Assembly (NCBI GenBank): GCA_963847965.1
Contig: CAWKCG010000016.1
Location: 1 to 64,000, forward strand
Source: Palsa-504 sp963847965
GTDB lineage: Bacteria > Actinomycetota > Actinomycetes > Streptosporangiales > Streptosporangiaceae
Direction: 5' to 3'
Length of the DNA: 64,000 nt
In this document: positions 42,337-51,000 of the stretch, piece after piece
How positions within the stretch are numbered: the stretch's first letter is position 1
Layout of the letters: each line of letters begins with the position of its first letter
Program-made: the position numbers and the translations under genes
Notes under the pieces: generated by a model
The model's database searches: none
What the model was told of the DNA's origin: nothing
Seen by the model: the letters and a program-made list of their open reading frames with translations, nothing else

Positions 42337-43359
42337 ATGGGAGATGCGGCGCTGCCCCCCTTCGGCTGGCTCGAGGTCGTCAGCCGCTGGCAGTTCGCGC
42401 CGGTAGTGACCGGTTTCGTCGTGGTGGCGGCGGGCTTGTACATCTGGGGCGTGCTCAGGGTACGGCGGCGGCATCCGGCCCGTCCCTGGCCGCTGTGGCG
42501 GACCGCACTCTTCCTCGGCGGCCTCGCGGTAGTCGTCATCGCGACGCAGAGCGGCATCGGCAGCTACGATGACGTGCTCTTCTGGGATCACATGATCCAG
42601 CACCTGCTGCTGCTCATGGTCGCCCCGCCGATGCTGGTCGTAGGCCAGCCAGCCACGCTGCTGCTGCACGCGAGCCGGAACCCGCTGCACACCTGGACCA
42701 AGAGGTTCCTACGCTCGCATGTGGTCACCTGGATCACGTGGCCCGCGCTCGGGACGGCACTGTACGCCGGGACGATCATCGGCACGCACCTGACCAGCTT
42801 CATGAACCTGGTGCTGGCCAACCAGACCGTGCACGACGGTGAGCACGTCCTTTACCTGGTCGTCGGCTACCTGTATTTCCTGCCGCTGATCGGGCGGGAA
42901 CCGATCCGGTGGCGGGTGTCCTACCCCACCCGGATCTTCCTGCTCTTCCTGGCCATGCCGGTGGACGCCTTCACTGGCCTCGTGCTCGGCTCCGAGAGCG
43001 GCAACCCGTTCCCCAACTTGGCGCACGAGCGTCCGAGTTGGGCGCCGAGCCCCATCAGCGACGTGCACATCGGCGGCGCGGTGATGTGGGTCGGCGGGGC
43101 GGGCATCATGTTCGCGCTGACGCTAGCGGTGTTCTTCGCCTGGAGCCGGGAACGGCGCAGCGATGGCGGACTCGGCTGGCTCGAGACGGCGCGCCGCGCG
43201 AATTTCGCCACGCTGGTCAACTCGCATCGCGAGGCGAGCACGAGCAGCGGGGGACCGCCGCCGACCGTTCCGGCACGCAGCGAAAGCGTCGACGACGATG
43301 AGCATCTGGCGGCCTATAACGCATTCCTGGCCCGCCTGAACAAGCAGCACGAGCGCTGA
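42337..43359 (+). CDS. ctaG: Cytochrome c oxidase assembly protein, CtaG type
   Basis: A 340-residue protein with about seven membrane helices and the Caa3_CtaG signatures DDVLFWDHMIQHLLLLMVAPPMLV, GEHVLYLVVGYLYFLPLIG and PNLAHERPSWAPSPISDVHIGGAVMW. Conserved histidines in these segments are thought to carry copper to the oxidase. A 70-residue polar tail follows the last helix. It stands alone, away from cytochrome oxidase genes. Confidence 0.9.
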   Translation: MGDAALPPFGWLEVVSRWQFAPVVTGFVVVAAGLYIWGVLRVRRRHPARPWPLWRTALFLGGLAVVVIATQSGIGSYDDVLFWDHMIQHLLLLMVAPPMLVVGQPATLLLHASRNPLHTWTKRFLRSHVVTWITWPALGTALYAGTIIGTHLTSFMNLVLANQTVHDGEHVLYLVVGYLYFLPLIGREPIRWRVSYPTRIFLLFLAMPVDAFTGLVLGSESGNPFPNLAHERPSWAPSPISDVHIGGAVMWVGGAGIMFALTLAVFFAWSRERRSDGGLGWLETARRANFATLVNSHREASTSSGGPPPTVPARSESVDDDEHLAAYNAFLARLNKQHER

Positions 43360-43443
43360 AGAGGCGCCGGGCCGCGACACGCCGATAGGCCTTTCTAAGC
43401 AAATCTACGGTGCAAGCTAGATCTGGCCATAAAGTCCAATGAC

Positions 43444-44628
43444 ATGGATCCGGTACGCAATCCTTATGCTCCCGGCGCCGGGCAGCGGCCGCCTGAGCTC
43501 GCCGGGCGTGACCGGGAGATCGGCCAGTTCGAGGTGGTGCTCGAGCGGATTGCCCGCGGCCGCCCGGAACGGAGCATGGTGCTCACCGGGCTTCGCGGCG
43601 TCGGCAAGACGGTGCTGCTTAATACGTTCAGGTCCATGGCCCTGCAGCGGCTGTGGGGCACGGGCAAGATCGAGGCCAGACCTGACCAGTCGATCCGGCG
43701 GCCGGTGGCCTCGGCTCTGCATATGGCCGTGCGCGAGCTCGCGCCCAGGCACCGGGCCCCGGACCGGGTTGAGTATTTCCTCGGCGTCCTCAAGGCGTTC
43801 GCGCTGCGCGACCCCAAGGCGGTCAAGGGCGCGTCGGTTACCGTCGCGCTGGGCATCGACGTACCGGCCCAGCGCGGCCGGGCGGACTCCGGCGACCTGG
43901 AGGTGGACCTCACCGAACTGTTCGCCGAGGCGGCCTCGGTCGCCGCCGACCTGAGCGTGGGGATTGCGCTGTTCGTCGACGAGATGCAGGACGTGCCCAG
44001 CGCCGACGTGTCCGCCCTGTGCGCCGCCTGCCATGAGCTATCGCAGACGGGTGGCCCGCTCATCGTCGTCGGGGCGGGTCTTCCCCATCTGCCCTCGGTG
44101 CTCTCGGCGAGCAAGAGTTATTCGGAGCGGCTGTTCAGGTATACGCGGATCGACCGCCTGGACCGGGAAGCCGCCGATCTCGCCTTGCTGGCCCCGGCGG
44201 AGCGCGAGGGTGTCACGTTTACCGCCGAAGCGCTGGACGCCCTATACGCCGCTGCCGACGGCTACCCGTACTTCGTCCAGGCCTACGGCAAGGTCACGTG
44301 GGATGTGGCCGCCGCGAGCCCCGTCACGGCCGCCGATGTCCGGATGGCGGCGCCCGAGGCGGAGGGGGAGCTAGCCCTCGGGTTCTTCGGCAGCAGGTAC
44401 GAGCGCGCTACGCCAGCCGAACGCGAGTACATGCGGGCCATGGCCGCTACCGGCGACGACCCGGTGCCGACGTCGATCGTGGCCGACGAGCTGGGCCGCA
44501 AGCCGTCGAGCGTGTCGCCTGCGCGTGACGCGCTGATCAAGAAGGGGCTCATCTACAGCTCGGAGCGCGGCCTGATCGCGTTCACGGTCCCGCACTTCGG
44601 CAAGTTCCTCCGCTCTCAGCCCGTGTAA
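43444..44628 (+). CDS. AAA ATPase, Orc1/STAND-like
   Basis: A 394-residue ATPase. AGRDREIGQFEVVLERIARGRPERSMVLTGLRGVGKTVLLNTF holds Walker A GLRGVGKT; Walker B is ALFVDEMQDV; LIVVGAGLPHLPSVL and YPYFVQAYGKVTWD are typical of the AAA_16 group. A C-terminal winged helix (TSIVADELGRKPSSVSPARDALIKKGLI) ends it. Such proteins can act in regulation, defence or mobile DNA; there is no partner gene nearby. TAAAGT lies 8 bases upstream of ATG 43444. Confidence 0.8.
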   Translation: MDPVRNPYAPGAGQRPPELAGRDREIGQFEVVLERIARGRPERSMVLTGLRGVGKTVLLNTFRSMALQRLWGTGKIEARPDQSIRRPVASALHMAVRELAPRHRAPDRVEYFLGVLKAFALRDPKAVKGASVTVALGIDVPAQRGRADSGDLEVDLTELFAEAASVAADLSVGIALFVDEMQDVPSADVSALCAACHELSQTGGPLIVVGAGLPHLPSVLSASKSYSERLFRYTRIDRLDREAADLALLAPAEREGVTFTAEALDALYAAADGYPYFVQAYGKVTWDVAAASPVTAADVRMAAPEAEGELALGFFGSRYERATPAEREYMRAMAATGDDPVPTSIVADELGRKPSSVSPARDALIKKGLIYSSERGLIAFTVPHFGKFLRSQPV

Positions 44629-44657
44629 GCCCGGCCCGCCGCCCCTTCGGCCCGTGC

Positions 44658-45518
44658 CTACCTGATGGCGGCCGACTCGCGGGTTTCGGCGAGCCCGAGG
44701 ACCTCATCGGTGTACGCATCCAGGACGGCGGCGCGGATCACGGGCCTGCGGGCCTGAAGGTAGACGGCGAACACGATATCGACCCGGCGGCCCCGGGCGA
44801 ACCCGGGGTACACGACGAATCGCCAGCATCCTTCCCGCCATACGTCGATCGGGGCCGCGCTGGAGACCTGGCCGGCGTACCGGCGCCATGGAGAGCTGGC
44901 GTGCAGGGCGGCCATGGTGCGCTCGACCGGGAGCCTCCGCAGCTCGCAGGGCTCGGAATAACCGAGCCTGACCAGGATCTCGCCGAGTTCCGGCGACAGG
45001 AAGGCGATGAGGGACAGCTCGAAAGCGAGCACGGCCAGCCAGAGCTCGGCGGTGGTGGACGACGATGGCATGCGGAGCGGGGGCAGCCCGATCGTGACGG
45101 CGGCGGCCGCGCACAGCACTCCGGCGCGGGCGATGGTGCGCCACCCGATCGGGGTGTCGCTGAAGTCGCCGAAGCATCCGCAGCCGGCTGCGGGGCGCCG
45201 CTGCCTCGTCTCGTTCAGCGCGCCCATGGCGATAAGGAAGAACAGCGCGGCGGCCGTGCGGACGATGGTCGCGGGCAGGCTGGGAGCGATCGTGCCTATC
45301 TTGCCTGCCGTAACGATCAGGCCGAGGCCTAGCGCGAACTCGGTCGCGCACATCATGATCATGACCGGGCGCCGCAGGCGGAGCGGGAACAGGCCGGCCG
45401 GGTCCATGGCCGCCTTGATGGAACGCGACCGCAGCACCCGCCACGCCTTGGCCGCGCACCCGCCGATCAGCAGGACGGCCAGCAGCGGGATCTGCAGTTC
45501 CCTGGCGGCGGTGAGCAT
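44658..45518 (-). CDS. MauE/DoxX-like redox membrane protein
   Basis: A 286-residue protein with about five membrane helices in the first 170 residues: LLAVLLIGGCAAKAWRVL, MIMMCATEFALGLGLIV, TAAALFFLIAMGAL, then the loop GCGCFGDFSDTP (two cysteines of the MauE family, which transfers electrons for disulfide formation in methylamine dehydrogenase), and two more helices. The last 110 residues are soluble with PWRRYAGQVSSAAPIDVW. It follows the Cys-rich gene by 3 bases and must be co-transcribed. No methylamine dehydrogenase genes are present, so the partner is probably the Cys-rich protein; inference. Confidence 0.72.
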   Translation of the reverse strand: MLTAARELQIPLLAVLLIGGCAAKAWRVLRSRSIKAAMDPAGLFPLRLRRPVMIMMCATEFALGLGLIVTAGKIGTIAPSLPATIVRTAAALFFLIAMGALNETRQRRPAAGCGCFGDFSDTPIGWRTIARAGVLCAAAAVTIGLPPLRMPSSSTTAELWLAVLAFELSLIAFLSPELGEILVRLGYSEPCELRRLPVERTMAALHASSPWRRYAGQVSSAAPIDVWREGCWRFVVYPGFARGRRVDIVFAVYLQARRPVIRAAVLDAYTDEVLGLAETRESAAIR

Positions 45519-45521
45519 TCC

Positions 45522-46427
45522 TCAGCCGCCGATCGTCATCGTGGCGTTGAAGCAGCCTGCTTCCAGAATCCCGCCGAGTTCGACGAACGCGGCCATGGTG
45601 AGGTCGGCGATCCTCCCCTTCCTCGAGGTACCGCAGGTGACACACCGATCGCAGAACAGCCTGGCGGTCGCCCCGCAGCCGGTGACGGGAATCTGCCGCG
45701 TCCGCTCCGCGCAGTCGTTCCGCAGCCAGAGCAGGCTCCCGACCGACAGGTAAGGGAGGCGGACGCACCCTGGACCGGTGGCGTGCGGGTCACCTGCGTG
45801 CAGATGGCCAGAGCACTCCGACGGCGCGGAACGGGCATGTTCACACCCTGTCTCCGGGTCTAGGGCGGGGTAGGCCAGCCCGAGCAGGTCTTCCGGCTCG
45901 GCCTCCGGTTCGTGCCAGACGGCTGTCCCGCTGATCGAATCGGGTACGTGACCGCTCACGAGCGGCGGAGTCGGCGGATGGTCGGCCGGATACGGTGGCT
46001 GTGATGTGGCGGGTATCAGCGCCCGCAGGCAGCCGTCGGCTTTCACGCCGATCACGTCGATCAGGTAGCCCGGCTCGAGCCTCGGGAACCTGACCTGTAT
46101 CCGGCCCGCGGCTTCGGTGCCGATGACCACCATCTTGCGCCCCTTGGCCGGACCCTCGTCGACCAGCAGGGTGGCCGGTCCTTCCCGCTCCACGATCGTC
46201 CCGGTTACCCGGCCGATCTCGGCCCAGATTCTGTCCACGACAGGGGCGCCGGGAAACTTGCGCCTGGCAATTGCGCGTTCGCCTCGCCTCAGCGCCGCGG
46301 GCGAGACGGGACCTCCGCGCCAGGCCTCCGCGGAAGCGTCCAACGGAAAGCGCTGCTCGCCCCGCTGGGTGCCCAGCACGAGGACGTCTGGGCTGACGTC
46401 CAGGATCTGGCCGGTAATGGCGTACAC
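45522..46427 (-). CDS. Unknown protein with Cys-rich C-terminal domain
   Basis: A 301-residue protein I cannot assign. Residues 1-150 look like two small beta-barrel units (ITGQILDVSPDVLVLGT; GTIVEREGPATLLVDEG; PGYLIDVIGVKADG). A proline-rich linker (about 152-200) leads to a C-terminal 105 residues with nine cysteines (GCEH, SEC, GPGC, RNDC, TGC, LFCDRCVTC, EAGC), ending in NATMTIGG. The number of cysteines and the co-transcribed MauE-like membrane protein suggest a disulfide-rich or metal-bound product handled by that protein. There is no signal peptide. GTG 46427 is the first start; no clear ribosome-binding site is seen. Confidence 0.55.
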   Translation of the reverse strand: MYAITGQILDVSPDVLVLGTQRGEQRFPLDASAEAWRGGPVSPAALRRGERAIARRKFPGAPVVDRIWAEIGRVTGTIVEREGPATLLVDEGPAKGRKMVVIGTEAAGRIQVRFPRLEPGYLIDVIGVKADGCLRALIPATSQPPYPADHPPTPPLVSGHVPDSISGTAVWHEPEAEPEDLLGLAYPALDPETGCEHARSAPSECSGHLHAGDPHATGPGCVRLPYLSVGSLLWLRNDCAERTRQIPVTGCGATARLFCDRCVTCGTSRKGRIADLTMAAFVELGGILEAGCFNATMTIGG

Positions 46428-46585
46428 CAGCGCCCAGGTCGCAGACCAGACGGCGTTCTGGAGATGTCCCCAGGGGCGAATGCCCCGGATCGTCTCGCTG
46501 GCCGAGAACCGCTGCTCTTAGCAGCGATCTGCGGGCGAATCGTGCCGGACCGGTGGACTCTGTGACATCGGCGTACCAATGTGGC

Positions 46586-46723
46586 ATGTCAGCCAAATGC
46601 CGCACTTGCCCTCCGTGGGATTGCAGTGGCCACAAGTATGACCCTGCTGGGTGCAGACAGTCACGTCAAGCGGATCAGGCCCCTTTGTCGCCGGGGACAC
46701 AGAGATACATCCCCCGCGGATAG
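46586..46723 (+). CDS. Candidate 45-residue Cys-rich peptide
   Basis: A short frame from ATG 46586 to TAG 46721-46723 begins MSAKCRTCPPWDCSGHKYDP and has one further Cys in AGCRQ. The C-x2-C-x4-C-x9-C spacing with a nearby His could bind metal or form disulfides. A TACCAA hexamer sits 6 bases before the ATG, close to the leaderless pattern but with A in place of the last T. Its stop lies in the tandem repeat at 46696-46749. It neighbours the Cys-rich/MauE pair on the other strand. The minus strand here also encodes a Cys-containing frame, so this call is tentative. Confidence 0.35.
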   Translation: MSAKCRTCPPWDCSGHKYDPAGCRQSRQADQAPLSPGTQRYIPRG

Positions 46724-46749
46724 ACACAGAGATACGTCCCCGCGGGTAG
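46696..46749. repeat. Two tandem 27-28-bp repeats before the ECF sigma gene
   Basis: Two adjacent copies of a unit starting GACACAGAGATAC and ending GCGG(A/G)TAG, at 46696-46723 and 46723-46749, differing at three positions including one missing C. They end 61 bases before the -10 box of the sigma gene and could be operator sites. Confidence 0.6.
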
Positions 46750-46809
46750 TCGCGCACGAGCGTTGGTGTCGCGCCGTGCACGCAACGTATCAGTGATGAC
46801 TACTTTAAG

Positions 46810-46815
46810 TAAGGT
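46810..46815 (+). promoter_or_regulatory. -10 box TAAGGT, leaderless start of ECF sigma gene
   Basis: TAAGGT, 7 bases, ATG 46823; the same hexamer and spacing as at the STAS gene. Confidence 0.6.
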
Positions 46816-46822
46816 AGTCGGC

Positions 46823-47569
46823 ATGAGCTTCGTCGGCGATCAACAGGATCCGCGAGCCGGCGACGACGACGCTGCCTTCCGTGATTACGTCCTGACCAGG
46901 GGAACAGCCCTGCTCAGAGTGGGGATCATGCTCACCGGCAACCGGGCGGACGCCGAAGACCTGGTCCAGGCCGCTCTGGCCAAGACGTACCTGGCGTGGG
47001 ACAAGATCAACGACCGTGCCGCCCTTGACGCGTACGTGCGGCGCGCGATGGTCAACACGCACATCTCGTGGTGGCGGCGCCGCAAGCTCGAGGAATACCC
47101 CACCGACGAGCTGCCAGATCAGGTGATAGCCGACCACGCGCGCGAGAGCGACATGGCCGAGGTGGTACGGCGGGCCCTGGACCGGCTGCCGGATCGGATG
47201 CGCGCTGCGGTCATGCTGCGCTACTACGAGGACATGACCGAGCCGGAAATCGCCGAAGCCCTCGGCGTCAGCCTGGGCACCGTGAAGAGCACGGTATCGC
47301 GCGCGGTAGCGAGGCTCCGCATTGACGCGGAACTCAGCAAGGATTCCGGCGCCTTAGAACTGGCTACCGCCGGCGCGACTATCAGCCCGGACGCCGCGAA
47401 CAGGTATCTGTCGGCGCTCGCCTGGGACTACTGCGCGGACGCCGACTCATGGCACTATCGAGAAGGCAGGTCAGGCACCCATGGGAGGTGGCTCGGTGCG
47501 CAGCACGATGATGGATATCCCGCTTACCGTGACGTCGATCATGCGTTACGGGACGACGATATTCGGTGA
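46823..47569 (+). CDS. ECF sigma factor, SigE-like family
   Basis: From ATG 46823 a 248-residue protein. Region 2 is FRDYVLTRGTALLRVGIMLTGNRADAEDLVQAALAKTYLAWDKI; region 4 is RALDRLPDRMRAAVMLRYYEDMTEPEIAEALGVSLGTVKSTVSRAVARL. No anti-sigma gene is adjacent. Relatives end shortly after region 4 (about 175 residues); here 70 more residues follow, and the frame runs 74 bases into the next gene. That tail (SPDAANRYLSALAWDYCADAD) may be a real extension or the result of a lost stop codon. Confidence 0.85.
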   Translation: MSFVGDQQDPRAGDDDAAFRDYVLTRGTALLRVGIMLTGNRADAEDLVQAALAKTYLAWDKINDRAALDAYVRRAMVNTHISWWRRRKLEEYPTDELPDQVIADHARESDMAEVVRRALDRLPDRMRAAVMLRYYEDMTEPEIAEALGVSLGTVKSTVSRAVARLRIDAELSKDSGALELATAGATISPDAANRYLSALAWDYCADADSWHYREGRSGTHGRWLGAQHDDGYPAYRDVDHALRDDDIR

Positions 47570-49130
47570 TCGCGAGGTCGTCACCTGCACCGAGGACGCG
47601 ACCAGGCGCCGTACGTACGCCGAGGCTGGCCGGCGGGCCGCGCGGCTGGCGAACGCGCTGCGCCGGCTGGGCGTGGACGCCGACCAGCGTGTCGGTACCT
47701 TCATGTGGAACAACGCCGAGCACCTCGAGGCCTACCTGGCCGTGCCGTCCATGGGCGCGGTGCTGCACACGCTGAACATCAGGCTCGCCCCGGCCGAGGT
47801 CGCCTACGTCGCCACCCACGCGGAGGACCACGCTGTCATCGTGGACGCCTCGCTCGTGCCGAGGTTCGCCGAGATCCTGCCCCAGGCACCGTCGATCCGG
47901 CACGTGATCGTGAGCGGCGCGCCGCTGGCCGAGACACCCGGAGCGGACGAGCTCACCGGTGCGCAGGTCCACGAGTACGAGGAGCTGCTGGCGGCTGAGA
48001 CCGACTCGTTCGACTGGCCCGCGCTCGACGAGCGCTCGGCCGCGGCGATGTGTTACACCAGCGGGACGACAGGAAACCCGAAGGGCGTGGTCTACAGCCA
48101 CCGGTCCAGCTACCTGCATTCGATGGGCGCCTGCCTCGGAAATGCCTTCGCTATCTCCGAACGGGACCGTGTGCTACCCGTCGTGCCCATGTTCCACGCC
48201 AACGCGTGGGGCCTGGCCTACGCGGGCCTGCTGTCCGGTGCGGCCCTGATCCTGCCCGATCGCTACCTGCAGCCCGCTGCGCTGGTCCGGCTGATCGGCG
48301 AGGAGCGCGTCACGCTGGCCGGCGGGGTCCCGACGATCTGGGCGGGCGTCCTCGCGCACGTCCGCTCCGATGGCGGTGACCTGTCGAGCCTGCGCCTGGT
48401 GATCGCGGGCGGCTCCGCGGTGCCGCACTCGATGCAGGTCAGGTATGAGTCAGAGCTCGGCGTTCGGCTGCTGCAGGCGTGGGGAATGACCGAGACCTCA
48501 CCGCTGGGCAGCGTGGCGAACCCGCCAGCCGGTATCAGCAAAGAAGAGGAATGGCGGTACCGGGATAGCCAGGGCCGGTTGTTCTGCACCGTCGAGGGGC
48601 GGCTGGCCGGAGACGGCGGAGCGATCCTGCCCAGCGACGGCGAGTCGGTCGGCGAGGTCGAGGTACGCGGCCCCTGGGTGACCGGCTCATACCACAAGGA
48701 CGACGACCCGGGGAAGTTCCACGACGGCTGGCTACGTACCGGGGATGTGGGGACCCTGGATGAACACGGCTTCATCCAGCTGACCGACCGGGCCAAGGAC
48801 GTGATCAAGTCCGGCGGCGAGTGGATCTCGTCCATGGAGCTGGAGAACATCCTCATGGCTCACCCCGACGTGGCCGAGGCCGCGGTGATCGGGGTGGCCG
48901 ACGACAAGTGGGGCGAGCGCCCGCTGGCGGCGGTCGTCCTGCGACCCGGCGCCGACGTCACCGCGGACAAGCTGCGGGCCTTCATGGCCGAGCAGGTCCC
49001 GCGCTGGCAGCTGCCCGAGCGGTGGTGCTTCATCGACGAGGTGCCGAAGACCAGCGTGGGCAAGTTCTCCAAGCGCACCATGCGCGATGCCTACGCCAGC
49101 GGGCGCTACGAGGTCATCGAGGTGCACTGA
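47496..49130 (+). CDS. Long-chain fatty-acid/acyl-CoA ligase (AMP-dependent)
   Basis: A 544-residue adenylate-forming enzyme. GTG 47496 has GGAGG 7 bases upstream. Motifs: CYTSGTTGNPKGVVYSHRS (P-loop), LPVVPMFHANAWGL, GGVPTIWAGVL, LLQAWGMTETSPLG, GWLRTGDVGTLDEHGFIQLTDRAKDVIKSGGEWIS and the C-terminal PKTSVGKFSKRTMR with the catalytic lysine. This is the medium/long-chain acyl-CoA synthetase group used in fatty-acid degradation or lipid assembly. It overlaps the end of the sigma-factor frame. Confidence 0.93.
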   Translation: MRSTMMDIPLTVTSIMRYGTTIFGDREVVTCTEDATRRRTYAEAGRRAARLANALRRLGVDADQRVGTFMWNNAEHLEAYLAVPSMGAVLHTLNIRLAPAEVAYVATHAEDHAVIVDASLVPRFAEILPQAPSIRHVIVSGAPLAETPGADELTGAQVHEYEELLAAETDSFDWPALDERSAAAMCYTSGTTGNPKGVVYSHRSSYLHSMGACLGNAFAISERDRVLPVVPMFHANAWGLAYAGLLSGAALILPDRYLQPAALVRLIGEERVTLAGGVPTIWAGVLAHVRSDGGDLSSLRLVIAGGSAVPHSMQVRYESELGVRLLQAWGMTETSPLGSVANPPAGISKEEEWRYRDSQGRLFCTVEGRLAGDGGAILPSDGESVGEVEVRGPWVTGSYHKDDDPGKFHDGWLRTGDVGTLDEHGFIQLTDRAKDVIKSGGEWISSMELENILMAHPDVAEAAVIGVADDKWGERPLAAVVLRPGADVTADKLRAFMAEQVPRWQLPERWCFIDEVPKTSVGKFSKRTMRDAYASGRYEVIEVH

Positions 49131-49205
49131 CCCCCGGCGGGGGATGCTTTGCCGGGGCCGGGTCGGTGCCGGTACGCTATGGCCCACCGCACTACGGGTG
49201 CGGGT

Positions 49206-49297
49206 GGAGGATTCGCCTAGTCCGGTCTATGGCGCCGCACTGCTAATGCGGTTGGGTGGTAACACCCTCCGGGGTTCAAATCCCCGATCCTCCGCCA
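49206..49297 (+). tRNA. tRNA-Ser(GCU)
   Basis: Acceptor GGAGGAT (49206-49212) pairs with ATCCTCC (49287-49293), discriminator G, and CCA is encoded (49295-49297), unlike the other tRNAs here. The anticodon stem CCGCA/TGCGG encloses CTGCTAA, anticodon GCT at 49242-49244; long variable arm; T arm CGGGGTTCAAATCCCCG. Confidence 0.96.
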
Positions 49298-49452
49298 GGC
49301 CTTCGAGCCTCGAAGCGTTCGGTGCTGGCCGGGTGGAAATCGTCCGGCGTTACGCATGATCACGTCCGGTCCGGCCGGTCGCAGTGATATTGCTCTTTGC
49401 CAGGGCATTTCCCTACACTGAGCGTGGCTCAGCGGCCGGATGAGGAGGACGC

Positions 49453-51000
49453 ATGCCAGTCGACTGGGTTGTCATCGGCGTGGATAACGGCGGGACCACG
49501 AACAACGGAACGGTCCTCGACTCCGAAGACCGGTTCCTCCTCGACCAGATGGCGGAAGTCCCTAGCAACGTCAGGGAGGGGCCGGGCCAGGCCATCCAGT
49601 CCCTGGTCGACTCCGTGGAGCAGGTGCTTGGGCTCACCGGCGTGCCGATCACCTCGGTCCGGGCGGTAGGTCTCGACACGCCCGGGCCGGCCAGCGCGGA
49701 CGGCATCATCTCATCGAAGGGCGCGACCAACTTCGGGGACGCCGGCTGGGGCGGCTTCGATATCCGCAGCGCGCTGGCCGAACGCCTCGGGCTTCCCGTC
49801 ATCTACAACAACGACGGGAACGCGGCCGCGCTGTACGCGCACCACGTCCGGTTCGGCCCGGATTCCCGGCGGTACAGCTCGGTCTCCGCGATCGTGGGCA
49901 CCGGGCTGGGCGGCGGGCTCATCGAGGCCGGGCGGGTGATCAAGGGGGCCGCCGGGATGGCCGGCGAGCTCGGCCACGTCCCCATCCCCCTAGATGGCCT
50001 GCTTGATCCCGGCCAGCGGGTGCCCGCGTGCAACTGCGGTCAGTGGGGCGATGCGGAAAGCGTCGCCTCGCTCACCGGCATCCAGAACAACCTGCTGCCG
50101 TACTGGCTCACCAAGTACGAGCACCACGAGCTCGCCGGCCTGCCGCTGGACAAGGCCGCCAAGCTGGTCCGCCGCTACGGCGAAGACGGAGACGCGCTGG
50201 CCCTGGCGATCTTCAGGCAGCAGGCCATCGCCCTCGGGCGGCTGTTCACCATCGCGGCGAACTTCTTCGATCCCGCCGAGTACTTCCTCGGCGGCGGGGT
50301 GGTTGAGGCCGCGCCGCACTTCCGGGACTGGTTCCTGGCCGAGGTCCGCGCCAATACGGTGCTGCGCGAGGAGCAGGCCAGGGCCGCGGAAATCTCCCTG
50401 GTGCCCGACCTTGATATGGCCGGTGCCCGCGGCTCTGCCATCGCCGCACGCGACTGGGTCATCGGCCGGGAGCCAGGGGTTCAGGTCGGCGAGTCCTTAT
50501 CCCTGGGTGGGCGGTATGAGCACCACCATCGTGAGGTGGACGGGCTCCTCGCCTTCGTTGCTGTAATGGTGCGGGCGGCTGCCCGGGAAGCGGGCGCACT
50601 GGCCGGGCCCGAGCGTGTGGCGCTCGCCGGCCACGGTCAGCGTCAGGGTGCCATCCTGGACCCAGGCCATCTCACGGGTGGCCGGCGCGTGCGCGTCGCC
50701 GCCGAACGCCTCTCCGGGCATGACCTCCCACCTCCACAGCTCGATCGCCCACGGCGGGTCAGTTGCGCCGATGATCGTCCCGCTGCCGCCCGACGGCCCG
50801 CGCCAGAGCACGCGCGAGGCGTCCGGGCTGCTGATCCTGACCACCGGCTCGCCGCTCACGTCGACAAGCTGCGTCACGGGAACGCCGAAGGCATCGCCGA
50901 TGCGCGCCAGCGTGGCCAGGTTCGGGTTGGACCGCCCCTGCTCGAGCGCGACCAGTACACCCTTGCTCACCCCGGAGCGCGCGGCGAGCTGGTCCAGTGA
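49453..51000 (+). CDS. ROK-family sugar kinase/regulator with antisense-overlapping extension
   Basis: GAGGAGG precedes ATG 49453. The ROK domain fills residues 1 to about 345: VIGVDNGGTTNNGTVLD (phosphate-binding), GLDTPGPASADG, YNNDGNAAALYAHH (catalytic Asp in NNDGNA), VGTGLGGGLIEAG, GELGHVPIP and a Cys/His zinc site read as CNCGQWGDAESVASLTG (one Cys fewer than usual). The frame does not stop there but continues 170 codons, exactly antisense to the convergent XRE/cupin gene, giving an Arg/His/Ala-rich tail without resemblance to known domains. Either the natural stop was lost or the proteins truly overlap tail to tail by 504 bases. Confidence 0.8.
   Translation: MPVDWVVIGVDNGGTTNNGTVLDSEDRFLLDQMAEVPSNVREGPGQAIQSLVDSVEQVLGLTGVPITSVRAVGLDTPGPASADGIISSKGATNFGDAGWGGFDIRSALAERLGLPVIYNNDGNAAALYAHHVRFGPDSRRYSSVSAIVGTGLGGGLIEAGRVIKGAAGMAGELGHVPIPLDGLLDPGQRVPACNCGQWGDAESVASLTGIQNNLLPYWLTKYEHHELAGLPLDKAAKLVRRYGEDGDALALAIFRQQAIALGRLFTIAANFFDPAEYFLGGGVVEAAPHFRDWFLAEVRANTVLREEQARAAEISLVPDLDMAGARGSAIAARDWVIGREPGVQVGESLSLGGRYEHHHREVDGLLAFVAVMVRAAAREAGALAGPERVALAGHGQRQGAILDPGHLTGGRRVRVAAERLSGHDLPPPQLDRPRRVSCADDRPAAARRPAPEHARGVRAADPDHRLAAHVDKLRHGNAEGIADARQRGQVRVGPPLLERDQYTLAHPGARGELVQ

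Noticed and set aside
46518..46781. Cys-containing 87-codon minus-strand frame opposite the 45-residue candidate
   Set aside because: Its cysteines come largely from the complementary strand of the plus-strand CxxC codons; no start signal is seen.
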